This document shows, piece by piece, positions 46,730-55,608 of a stretch of DNA of 64,000 bases; within the stretch, counting starts at the first letter, position 1; the number at the start of each line of letters is the position of its first letter. The DNA comes from Chondrus crispus (lineage: Eukaryota > Rhodophyta > Florideophyceae > Gigartinales > Gigartinaceae): positions 251,899 to 315,898 of the forward strand of contig NW_005179194.1 of NCBI RefSeq assembly GCF_000350225.1, given 5' to 3'. Under the pieces are notes generated by a model. That model saw only the letters and a program-made list of their open reading frames with translations, had not been told where the DNA came from and did not search any database. The translations under genes were made by a program, and so were the position numbers.

Positions 46730-47850
46730 ATACGCACCTGGAAAGGGGGGTGAAAAGAAAGGAAAACATTTGGATATGAAAAGTAGTCCGGGTTTGGGGG
46801 ACACACGTGTGAATAATTGCACAGTTATAATTTTTAATTATTTTATTTTATTTAGTTAATTAGTTGGCATTAATTTTGCTGACACTAGATTAGATCTAGG
46901 ATCTAGCGCCGCGAGCTACTGTACTGGCTCCGGCGGGGCGATATATACCTTAGCCCTCTGACGACCAAGTCAGTAAAGGTAACCCGAGTTGCCGGAGTTG
47001 AATGTCGCCTTGGTCGAAGTCCGTCTCTATCAAGACGCTCCCTCTTACCTAAGCCTACGGCATCCTCTATCGCTCGGGGTTCCCTTTTCTCTTTCCTTTA
47101 TTTCCCTATCCTTTTCTATCTCTAATTCTACCTATTTTTCCCTTATCTTGTGTTGGTGCCATCGGCCTCGGTTGCGACCGAACCGGTGTAGGTGTTTCGA
47201 GCCATCGGGCGACACAGTTGACGTAGCGCTGCTACTGTGACCCATTTTCCGACGGAGACCGTTGCAACGACGTCTCCCTCGAAGGGCTCCGTCGTATTAC
47301 GAGCCAGTGTTGGTACCATCGGTATCGGTTGCGACCGAACCGGTGTAGGTGTTTCGAGCCATCGGGCGGCACGGTTGACGTAGCGCTGCTACTTTCATTT
47401 CATCCCGTCGGGCTGCGTTGCGACTCCCCCGTCGAAGGCCTTGTCGCGTTACAAGGTGTCGAAGACGCTCAACGAGCATTGGCCTTACAACCCAGTGGAA
47501 CCGGGGTACCTACGTACGCGCCCACTCCACACTCGTCGAGCAGATCTCTTCGCAAGTCTCTACCACACCGATCCCGGGCCGGACTATTTTTCTGTGCCCC
47601 CCCCCATCAGGGATCCGAGCTACTACGAGTCGCAAGCTCGTTTAAACGGAGAAGGGAGAGTCGGACACTCCGTAGCGCTGTGCCGTCGGCAGTTCTTCTT
47701 TTTGTTGCTGTTGTTGTTTTTGCTGGACCATCGGACTGCGGTCTCTGCCCGACAGGCGCATTGCACTACACCCACCTGCAGTTGTTCAACAAAGTGGTGC
47801 CTTTCTGATTCCACTTGCAAAAGGAATTCTTTCGTCCACTGAGTGCCCGG
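46730..47850. repeat. Inserted repeat between two parts of the helical-repeat gene
   Basis: Begins with an AT-rich stretch and an LTR-like segment (ATATATACC at about 46941-46949). It then has two tandem units with a period near 160 bp, sharing GGTTGCGACCGAACCGGTG and following bases at about 47165 and 47325. After these a plus-strand frame is open (NEHWPYNPVEPGYLRTRPLH, read in part, 47441-47842) ending in a Leu-rich run. Probably a retroelement fragment; not classified. Confidence 0.45.
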
Positions 47851-47852
47851 AC

Positions 47853-49114
47853 ATGCTCATCTGTTCGGCACTACTTCTAACTCTTTCACTTAACTGTCAC
47901 GCTCGCAAAATTTTGTATCACAGCAGCCCCCCTATCGACGCCGGCATGATTGCCACCACTTCATCCTACACCGTTGCGGCACTAGGCTCAGCAGCAATGG
48001 CTCGATGGGCACTTGTTCCCGGACGTGACCCGAACACAAATCTTCCGCTGAAATGGAGTCCACAGGAATGGAGTGTCCGTGAATCCGGCTTGCAGCGACT
48101 TTGCGTAACAGTCTTTCGAGACTTTAAGAAGGCATCGTCGGCGGTGAGTGCATCGAACCTAAACCAATGGGAAATTATGCTTGCCGTCGCTCGGGGAGGA
48201 GGATTATTCAAGACGATGGCCTTGAGTATGGCTGCTGTTTATGGAAATGCGAAAGATGCATTTTGGAGATCTGTTGGGAAAGACACAATGCGGTACTGTG
48301 TGAGCACGCTGGTTGGCCTGAAGACCCAAATCTCGAACGCTCAGAGCGGACTTGACGATGACACCCGAAGTCTAGCTTGTGGTGTTATGGGTGGGATGTT
48401 GGGAGCAATTGAAAGTATTCTTGCAGCGTGTTCCCGTCAAATTGCGACAGATGCGCCTGACCTCGCTGCCAATACGATCGGAGAAATTGTTGAATTTGCA
48501 TCCAGAGGTCTACCCGACTTGCGAACGCAGCGCTGCGACTCATACGTGAACAACTTTCTATCGGGTCTGGTCTCTCTCCGGAACCAGGGATCCAATTAGC
48601 AAAAAGAACTTTGGAACAAGGAGGAGAGCAGAACGTTTGTGTAGCAGCGGTTGAAGTCCTGATTGAGGCCCTAAAGCAGCATTCGAACGATTTCTGGCCC
48701 TCGGATGCTGTCCACAAACAGTCATCCTCACCCGCCAGCATAACAGCCAATCAACCTTTACAGCGGTTGTACATATTTGCTCTGCAAGGAGTAATGAAGG
48801 GACTTGAAAGCGTAGACCTCACCATATGTCGGACTGCGTTGCTCGGGCTGCAAAGTTTAGACAGCTCAAGAAAGTTGTATTCACGGAGTGCAGCATTTCG
48901 CGAAAACGGGGCAGCCAAAGCGGTAGTAACGGGATTTATGCGAGTCATGGGAGCTGGAGGTGACGCGCGAAGAGAGAGTCTGACAGAGGAAGCTGTTGAA
49001 GTAATATGGGGAGTGGTGAAATTTGATATGGAAGGATTCTTTTCGCACATGCTTCCTGCCCCTTCCTTCCCGGTCGTTATGTGCTGTGTGCGAGGGGACG
49101 TAGGAGATGCGTAG
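47853..49114 (+). pseudogene. Helical-repeat protein, second part, in two frames
   Basis: Frame one runs to 48599 (WSPQEWSVRESGLQRLC, GGGLFKTMALSMAAVYGNAKDAFW in parts, GVMGGMLGAIESILAACS). The natural continuation is in the -1 frame from about 48580 (PEPGIQLAKRTLEQGGEQNV) to 49114. A small intron or a one-base change near 48575-48600 would explain the switch. Composition is alpha-helical, Ala/Leu-rich, as in karyopherin-type solenoids; it may be the same gene as 45781-46725. Function cannot be named from sequence alone. Confidence 0.4.
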
Positions 49115-49929
49115 ATTGAGGTTCCGGCGAGTGGAGCTGCGCTCAGTGGAGCTGCGCTCGCCATAGCACGCGCAAAGAAATTTGCCGAAGGGCGGATAAG
49201 CGAGAGCAACCGGATCCGAGAGCAGTGTCCTTGCACGGACGCCAGATGCTCCGAAACCACAGCCGGGCTGGAAGTCGCAATTTCTGTAATACAGTATGCC
49301 GCGTACACCAATGCCCTCAGTCGCACCGACGGACGGGTGCTGAAGATTGGGAGAAAATATCGACATTGGGCAGGCAGTGCAGCAATCCCCCTCAGCGCCC
49401 CGCTCGCCCAGTGTCAATCCACCGCCACTCGTGAAAATTAACGAGAAAAAAAAGCGCACGAAATGTGCAACTCACGTGCGCAAAGTGCGCACGCAGCCCG
49501 TGTCCTGTACGACACGAAGGTACTGTAACTTTACAGCACATACGTACATTGTCGCCCCGCCACCGCCGCCTCTCGCCGCCTCCCGAAAATTTAGGCCAAA
49601 AAAGGAGGGTGGCTACAGCTCACCGGGGGACATGTGCATTGCTGGACAGGCGAGGCTGGCTTGATTCTCCACACCGACGCCGCCGTCCGGTGTTAAAATT
49701 GGACAAATTTAATGAGGGTGGGATTTCACATGAGACCGCACGTTGCGCACGGGCGGGCCTGTGCCGCACGCGTAACACACTCCCACACACCTCTGCTGAA
49801 GTGTCCATGCGGCGGGACAAGACCAGCATGGCGACACGGCCCTCAGAATAATTCCAATAATTTTTTCAACCAATACATTCATGCCAAGAGGAGCCGTGGG
49901 GAAGTATGCGTTTGCAGCTCTACTTGTAC
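49115..49929. other. Intergenic, GC-rich
   Basis: Plus-strand sequence is open in pieces but with no coherent product. Contains GTGCGCAAAGTGCGCAC-type palindromic sequence at about 49476-49493. No gene supported. Confidence 0.35.
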
Positions 49930-49981
49930 ACGTTTAAGTGTCGGGTATCACGTTCAAGTGTCGGGTGTCGGGTATAAAAGG
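49930..49981 (+). promoter_or_regulatory. Tandem motif and TATA box before a structured locus
   Basis: AAGTGTCGGGT occurs at about 49936 and 49954, with a further GTGTCGGGT abutting TATAAAAGG (TATA at 49973-49980). Short repeated elements directly upstream of a TATA box look like a genuine promoter, oriented towards the hairpin locus at 49995-50138. Confidence 0.45.
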
Positions 49982-49994
49982 GCTGGAAATTTAC

Positions 49995-50138
49995 TACTGG
50001 CGACCGCCAGTAAGGTCGGTAGTCGCCGCATGCAAAGGCGGGGCGACGGAGAAAAGGGCTTCGCAGGGGTGGTGTGCTTCGGTACCACTCCCCTGCTGCC
50101 CTTTTCTTTTGGTCGCGAGTTCAATTCCTCGCCCCGCC
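49995..50138 (+). ncRNA. Candidate structured RNA
   Basis: Several perfect stems in 144 bp. A small hairpin ACTGGCG/CGCCAGT (49996-50011). A closing stem of 10 bp GGCGGGGCGA/TCGCCCCGCC (50037-50046 with 50129-50138). Inside it AGAAAAGGGC/GCCCTTTTCT (50050-50059 with 50098-50107), and at the core CAGGGGTGGT with ACCACTCCCCTG (50064-50073 with 50084-50095) closed by a GCTTCGGT-like loop. A tRNA-T-loop-like GAGTTCAATTCC lies at 50118-50129. The D-arm and a valid anticodon arm of a tRNA are absent. A TATA box is 15-20 bp upstream. Class unknown; it could also be a tRNA-derived repeat. Confidence 0.45.
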
Positions 50139-50956
50139 CCCCCACCCTTGGAAGCCCCTCGTAGCTAGTAAGTTCCGCGGCGCAGCGCAGGCGCAAGAAG
50201 AGTGTAGAGTCGCTTTTTAAAAGGCGGAAGCCAAGGTACATCGAAGACTGTAGGGATAAGCACATACACGACGTGTCCGTTTCGTGTAATATACGAGGGA
50301 CTGGAGCTGCTTCGGAAGTTATGACTATTAAAGTGGCGCAGACGCGGAATGTGGAGGAGGCAGCGCTGGGCTTTGATATTATCGAGTGCGTAGAGTTGAG
50401 GGAGCTAGTTTGAGAAGTGGACGGGAAAGAAGAGGTGTTGGAAAGGGTGGTGCGGTGGAAAGGGCGGAAGAATATTGGGATAGTAATGCCCCGCGAGCAG
50501 ACGGCGACGATGACGCCACGCCTGGGCTAGCTAGAGAGAGATGCGGGAGATAGAGAGGGTTTTCATTAAAGGAGGCGGGGAGGACTTTGTTGGTTGGTGT
50601 GGGCAGTTAGAATGGGGTGAAGAGAGATGGAGGTGGGAATGCGTCATAGAACGGGCGGGAGCATCTCCCAAGGAGACGCGTTTTCACGCGTGCCGTGCCA
50701 CGTGCGCTCTTCTGCGCCAAAAATGGGCCCTGTTCCTCCCCACGCGCACGCGCTGGATCCTGCGCGCCGTCTACGGCACTGTAAATTTACCCCTTTTGCA
50801 TCCATCCAGTTGCAGCCACCCCACCCCTCTTTTTCTCCTCTACGCGTTACGGACCCCCTTCCTTTGCGTTCCCCCGTCCCCCAAACCCAGACGCCTACCG
50901 AAAACCATACCACCTCCCCTTTGTTTTCTGTCCCCCCTTACCCCCAAACCCTCCCG
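50139..50956. other. Upstream region of the proline-rich gene
   Basis: No gene recognised. Purine-rich at 50410-50640, then strongly pyrimidine-rich at 50790-50955 just before the ATG of the next ORF. Confidence 0.35.
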
Positions 50957-51403
50957 ATGTCCACTGCCGCCTCCAAGCGCGGCCGCCGCCCCGTCTACGC
51001 CATGCACGACCCCGCCGCAGCCGCGGCCCCTGCCGATCCCACCGCCCCCTCTAACTCCCGCCGCGGCCGGCACATCACGCCGCAGCCACCCATGCCCGTC
51101 GCCCCGTCCGGCGCCCCGGCCGACGGCCCCGCCTACGAAGCGCCCACGGCCACACGCGTCTCGCGCACGGGCATGGTCGGGCGCATCGCTGCGGCGGCCG
51201 TCATCTCGGCATCTCAGCGGCACCTGCCGCGCCCGCCGTCGACTCTCGAGCCGTTGCCACCGCACCAGAGACTGCCCTATAACTATGAAGTGTGCGGCAC
51301 ATGCAGCACATCTGAGATCGGATCTTGTCTTGAGCACAACATTTGGCACTTTGAATTCAACGTAATGTATAGAGGCTTTACCCTTCTAACCAATTTCCTT
51401 TAA
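50957..51403 (+). CDS. Proline/alanine-rich hypothetical protein
   Basis: ATG at 50957, 148 codons. Starts MSTAASKRGRRPVYAMHDP, then Ala/Pro-rich low-complexity sequence (AAAAAPADPTAPSN, PQPPMPVAPSGAP), a basic Ala-rich stretch (VGRIAAAAVISASQRH) and a short C-terminal segment with two CxxC-like cysteines (YEVCGTCSTSEIGSC). The high GC up to about 51290 drops sharply afterwards, so the genuine exon may end there and the last 35 codons be read-through into other DNA. I do not recognise it. It could be the first exon of a host gene cut off by the rearrangement at 51744. Confidence 0.35.
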   Translation: MSTAASKRGRRPVYAMHDPAAAAAPADPTAPSNSRRGRHITPQPPMPVAPSGAPADGPAYEAPTATRVSRTGMVGRIAAAAVISASQRHLPRPPSTLEPLPPHQRLPYNYEVCGTCSTSEIGSCLEHNIWHFEFNVMYRGFTLLTNFL

Positions 51404-51466
51404 CTCGAAATTAGTACAGGAGAACACAATATATTAGTCTGTTCTTTTCGGTAGGGGTGGCTGTTC

Positions 51467-51552
51467 ACAGCAGCGTTCTGACGACGTTGCGCAGCAACGT
51501 TTATACTAATCCAGAGCAGCGTTCTGACCACGTGCCGCAGCAACGTTTATGA
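51467..51552. repeat. Two-copy direct repeat
   Basis: AGCAGCGTTCTGAC followed by GCAGCAACGTTTAT occurs twice, about 54 bp apart, in the AT-rich flank just left of the second gypsy half. Confidence 0.75.
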
Positions 51553-51743
51553 AGCTCATCAGAAATTATAATGTTAATCAGTGGTACGCAAAAATAAAGC
51601 ACGAAAACAAGGTTGGAAATTGATACGAATGTTATGTTGAATCAAAATATAAATATTTGGGGTCCAAAATAATGTACAAATACGATGGTGGGGACCACTG
51701 ATTTTCAGTGATCCTGTGTATTCTGACCACGTAGTGTATCGCT

Positions 51744-53525
51744 GCAGTGCTCCATGCGGCTACTTCCGGAAATTCCAGATTGAAATGGACCGGAGAAATG
51801 CAAGAAGCATTTGATGAACTACGCATAAAGTTGACTTGTCCGACAGTCTTGGCTTATCCAGACTTCGGAAAACCCTTCGTCGTTGACACAGATGCGTCAT
51901 CGGTCTCCGTCGGAGCTGTGTTGGCCCAAAAGAAGGAAGATGGGAAGATACATCCCATCCAGTATGCAAGCCGTACTATGAATACATCGGAGCGCAAGTA
52001 CTCCGCTTGTGAGCGAGAGGCGCTTGCGGTCATCTTTGCTTTGAAGAAATTTCGTGTCTATGTGCTTTCGTCTACACCTTTCAAGTTGGTAACTGATCAC
52101 CTGGGGTCTTAGTTACGCATTTTGCAAGAATGACATCCATGGTCGTTTGGCTCGTTGGCTAGACTTCCTGGCCGAGTACGACTTCACCGTGGAATATCGT
52201 CGTGGATCGGCAAACAGTGCAGCCGATTACCTTTCTCGTATTCAACCCAAAGCCGGCGACAATCCTGCTTCCCAAGAGGAGGGAGAGCTTGCCCTTGCCA
52301 TCACAACTCCATTCTACTCTGTAGACGACCTAGAATAGGCTTGCCGAGATGTCATGGCATATCTGGAGGGCAAAGTTCCGGTTGGGTTGGATGATTACAG
52401 GAAGTCTCGCATGAAGAATAATGCGAAGAACTTTCTTGTGTGGGAGTCGAAGTTGTTCCGCCACACCACTCATGGTCATCGTGTTGTTGCCCCAATTTCC
52501 GGTCGTGAAAAGGTACTGAAGGGTTTCCATGACGACATTGGTCATTGGGACTTGAAGACTACTAGTCAATTTGTGACGGAAAGATACTGGTGGCCGACCG
52601 TGTATAAGGACGTGAGCGACTACGTGAAGAGTTGCGACGGGTGTCAGAAGGCACGTCCGATTCCCAGGTATAAGACAACCTTGCGTCTTCCTATTTCAAA
52701 CATTTTTAGTGTGTTCTCTGTTGACTTTCCCGGCCCCTTCCCTGCCACCTCATCCGGGAACCGCTTCGTATTAGTCGCGGTTGAACATCTCGCGGGATGG
52801 CCGATTGCCATAGCCACCAGAGAGAGTACTGCTCAAGTGGTTCTCAACTTTGTCGAGAGAGAAATCATGTTTTCTTTCGGCTCTCCGCAGACTATTGTGT
52901 CTGACAACGCCACGTGCTTCACAGCCTCAGCCGTTTCTAGCTTGATGGCTCGGCACGGTATCACTTGGCGCACCGTCCTCGCCTACGCTCGCATGTCTAA
53001 TGGTAGAGCTGAGAGATTGGTTGGAACATTGAAGCAGCCGTCCGTAAGACAGTTCTTGAAACTGAAATGGAGTGGGACAAATCACTCACTCAGGTCCTAT
53101 ATGTATATCGCCGACGCGCCGTGAGAAACGGCGTGTCGCCTTTCGAATTAATGTATGGGGTCCCACCTCGGTTGGACCCCGACGCTGAGATGGGTGCAAG
53201 TCTCGTTGTTCCTTCCTCAGACGTTCATCGTTGTTTGCAACTTCTAGCTGGGTCTGTTCCACGAGCAATTCGCTCAGGAGCCTCAGCAGAGAAGAGGATC
53301 GCTGTTGCATCCTCTCACTTCTTCTAGCAGGGGGAAAAGGTGTTCGTGGCACGAGGGACCGCTTTCGGGGGCATGAAATGGCCTGCATTCGTATCAAAGT
53401 TCTACGGACCATGCAGAATCCTAGAAGGGCGCCACCCTCGCTACGTGTTAGAGTCGCGTCATGGCCGAATATCGAGGAAACCAATTCATGCTCGCCGACT
53501 AACCCTATCGTACAAGGGAAGATGA
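51744..53525 (+). pseudogene. Gypsy pol, 3' half (RNase H and integrase)
   Basis: Continues the pol cut at 32245 (AVLHAATSGNSRLKW). RNase H: DTDASSVSVGAVL, CEREALAVIFALKKF, KLVTDH. A frameshift near 52105 (LGS-stop, then YAFCKNDIHGRLARWLD) and a TAG at 52336-52338 break the frame. Integrase: zinc domain (FHDDIGH...CDGCQKAR), catalytic Asp in VFSVDFPGP, Asp in TIVSDNATCF, Glu in NGRAERLVGTLKQ. After a further frame change near 53100 comes the C-terminal part (VSPFELMYGVPPRLD, FYGPCRILEGRHPRYVL), ending at 53525. Gypsy order RT-RNase H-integrase is clear. Together with 29363-32245 this is one element. Confidence 0.93.
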
Positions 53526-53685
53526 ACGGCCAACCATGGAGTGAAGATAACTCCGTTCTGTAGTAGAATGATTAAGCGGCGCATGCTTGACGCTAAGCAT
53601 GACGCATGAAACACTTTAATGCATTTAGAAACTTGAAACTAGAATGAAAAACACTGCCTGCAACAGAGAGAACACACCTTGGCTA

Positions 53686-53937
53686 CTATGAGTTGTTGCT
53701 TTCGGCTCTAACCTTTCGACGTTTGCGGCGATTGTTTGTGGATGTGTGGACAAGACAAACTTCTCGCATCTCGCGAATCTCAAGCAGACGAACTCCATCA
53801 CCAAGACAGGTTTGAAGGGCTTCCAGGGAGAACTTGAGCGGATACGGATCCATGCAGTCCAATATGATCCGCTCGGTCAACGATACACACACGCTATGGA
53901 GCTTGTTTGAGCTTCCATCAAGCGTGACGACAAACAA
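53686..53937 (-). pseudogene. In-frame continuation of the H3-mimic ORF beyond a TGA
   Basis: Directly after the TGA at 53938-53940 the same frame is open for 83 more codons. It holds LDGSSNKLHSVCV and IILDCMDPYPLKFS, which would supply the His and Asp of a Cys-His-Asp peptidase whose Cys lies before the stop, and ends in a basic NNRRKRRKVRAE tail like a nuclear localisation signal. There is no ATG at its start. I read the TGA as a recent nonsense change (for example from TGG) in a protein of about 399 residues. Confidence 0.6.
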
Positions 53938-54885
53938 TCATGACCAGATACTCAACAGTCTGTCTAGAGTCGGTATCGTTCCGAACAGATGCTTGAGAAC
54001 CACCTCGTTTTGCTTGGGATGCTTATTGGCATCCCTCAGATTTCGAATACGGCGAGGAAGCCTGTCATGCCGCCCAAACAAGGCGGCGTTGTCTTTAAAG
54101 TGCCCCCAATAGTTGGAAGCTAACCGGGGAGCACCATAAAGATGTACGGAGTTGCAAATGGCCGCCGGAATGCAAAGATTCGTATTGTCCTGATATGGAG
54201 TTCCACGCAAGCGAGGTAAATGGAACAAGGATGCGGAAGAACTCGCTGGTCGTGCACCAGACACAGACATCGCTAACCAACGTCCTGGATGATTCTGACA
54301 CCACGCATCGACGAGAACATAGGCTGAAATTCGATCGTGGCCATTGACGTAGAACTTTTCATCGGTGATAACATGTTCGAAGGTTCGAGCACCACTACAT
54401 ACTTGAAGCGTGTATAGAAGAATGACATGCTTCGACTTGTCCTGTTGGCTGACGGCGACATATTTACCGTCCTCGAAGCAGATAGACTCGATGTCCCACG
54501 CCTTCATTCCAACCCTATCATAGGTGCGATGATCGTCAAGTGACTCCGTCAGACCCACCCGGGAGGGCTCGTCAATAAGAACTCCGCGGTCTCCTCTCGC
54601 GTCCAAATGGACCGGGATCTGTAGTCCAAAGCGACGAAACATCTCGTGCCAGTCGAGGTCATACTTTCTCAGCTGCAACAAGACCCAAACATGGTACGGG
54701 TATCGGTGAGAGCCTCCTGTGGTTTTAAACAGCTTCTTGATGTCTTTTTGATTCGATAATTTCCACATCATAGTTTCCTGGGCATCTTGATCAGCACGCG
54801 AAATCCGAGCCGCCTTCGAGGCTAGCTGCTTCCGCGGAGCCTTACCGCCCGTACTCAGACGCGCGGTTTGCTTGGTCTTTTCCAT
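53938..54885 (-). CDS. Histone H3-tail mimic protein, antisense inside the gypsy element
   Basis: ATG at 54885-54883, 315 codons to a TGA. Residues 2-29 copy the H3 N-terminal tail at 23 of 28 positions. Retained: TKQTAR (K4), STGGKAPRKQLA (K14, R17, K18) and KAAR (K23, R26). Changed (H3 numbering): A1E, R2K, K9L, T22S, K27I, so both ARKS motifs read ARLS and ARIS. After S28 the similarity stops: there is no histone fold. The body is not recognised; near its end DNTNLCIPAAICNSVHLYG (Cys238, codon 54174-54172) resembles the active-site Cys helix of papain/C39-like peptidases. The gene is convergent with pol, about 160-400 bp beyond its end, and lies left of the 3' LTR, so it is probably an antisense accessory gene of the retrotransposon. 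Possible role: block or lure H3K9/H3K27 methyltransferases. Tail homology is certain, function inferred. Confidence 0.8.
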   Translation of the reverse strand: MEKTKQTARLSTGGKAPRKQLASKAARISRADQDAQETMMWKLSNQKDIKKLFKTTGGSHRYPYHVWVLLQLRKYDLDWHEMFRRFGLQIPVHLDARGDRGVLIDEPSRVGLTESLDDHRTYDRVGMKAWDIESICFEDGKYVAVSQQDKSKHVILLYTLQVCSGARTFEHVITDEKFYVNGHDRISAYVLVDAWCQNHPGRWLAMSVSGARPASSSASLFHLPRLRGTPYQDNTNLCIPAAICNSVHLYGAPRLASNYWGHFKDNAALFGRHDRLPRRIRNLRDANKHPKQNEVVLKHLFGTIPTLDRLLSIWS

Positions 54886-55305
54886 ACCAGAGAGATCTTC
54901 GTGCAGGGGGCAGACGCGAGGATTGAAACCTCAGCTGAGCACCGCCACACAAGCAAGTCGATCAAGTATCTCTGGCAAGGCAAACTCGAATCGGTGTAGC
55001 GCTATGGACAAACTTCGCGCAGTAATGAAGAAAAGATATGCAGTTAGTAATCTCTCTTGGGTTGTGTCAAGATTGGGTTGATGTTGGAAAGAAAACTTAC
55101 AGTCGGACTCCAGGTGTACACGTGGGTACGTGGCACGATTGGGGGAGTGGTGTCGATGGTGACACTAAATTTAGTCACTTCGGGATGAAGAATACGTCAT
55201 GGTGGACGTCCTAGCTGGTTCGCCCCGGGGGAGACCCCGGGATGAGACAGAGGATGCCTCTCATATGTTACACCCCGCCCGGGTTCGGGTCTGGGGAGGG
55301 GGTCG
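54886..55305. other. Region between H3-mimic gene and gypsy 3' LTR
   Basis: Would contain the promoter of the antisense gene. Includes a palindrome CCCCGGGGGAGACCCCGGG at about 55225-55243 and ends in a polypurine tract GGGGAGGGGG (about 55293-55302) before the LTR. Confidence 0.45.
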
Positions 55306-55608
55306 TGTCGGGAGGGATATCCACGCCAAACCCCAGGACAAACCCCAAGACATACCTCAGCACATACCCTGAGACATCACCCAAATCTGTAGTTTAATAA
55401 TTGGTCTGCATGTGTACCACGTGTACACGATAGAAATCTCCCGACAAAAGGCATTTATTCCGTCAAGTGGAGGCCGTCTTTTCTTGTGTATTAGAGGGAG
55501 GACATCATCACGAGAAAATAAGGGGGGGACCAGCACGTAGAACATAATAATTTTCTCTTCTTTGTTCTTTTTCCCTCCCCCTACGCGCGCAGCTCTCAAA
55601 CACTGCCA
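55306..55608 (+). repeat. Gypsy LTR, right copy
   Basis: 303 bp, same length as the left copy. Differences seen: GGTGG/AGTGG, TTTATAAG/TGTATTAG, CACCAC/CATCAC and AATTT/TTTT. The TATA box of the left copy (TATAAG) is changed here to TATTAG. Confidence 0.9.

Noticed and set aside
47151..47480. CRISPR-like spaced repeats
   Set aside because: Only two long tandem units with diverging sequence and no spacer pattern, in a eukaryotic genome.
50037..50138. tRNA gene (including tRNA-Sec)
   Set aside because: The acceptor-like stem and a T-loop-like sequence exist, but there is no D-arm, no anticodon loop and the T-loop is 8 bases.
50541..51365. 274-codon ORF overlapping the proline-rich gene
   Set aside because: Pure shadow of GC/C-rich sequence with no domain-like segment; the frame with ATG at 50957 is better.
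53938..53940. TGA read as selenocysteine in the H3-mimic ORF
   Set aside because: No support: no SECIS element was identified and the surrounding residues do not resemble a selenoprotein active site. A nonsense change is simpler.
53938..54885. A host histone H3 gene
   Set aside because: Only the first 28 residues match; the histone-fold helices are absent and the two ARKS lysines are changed.
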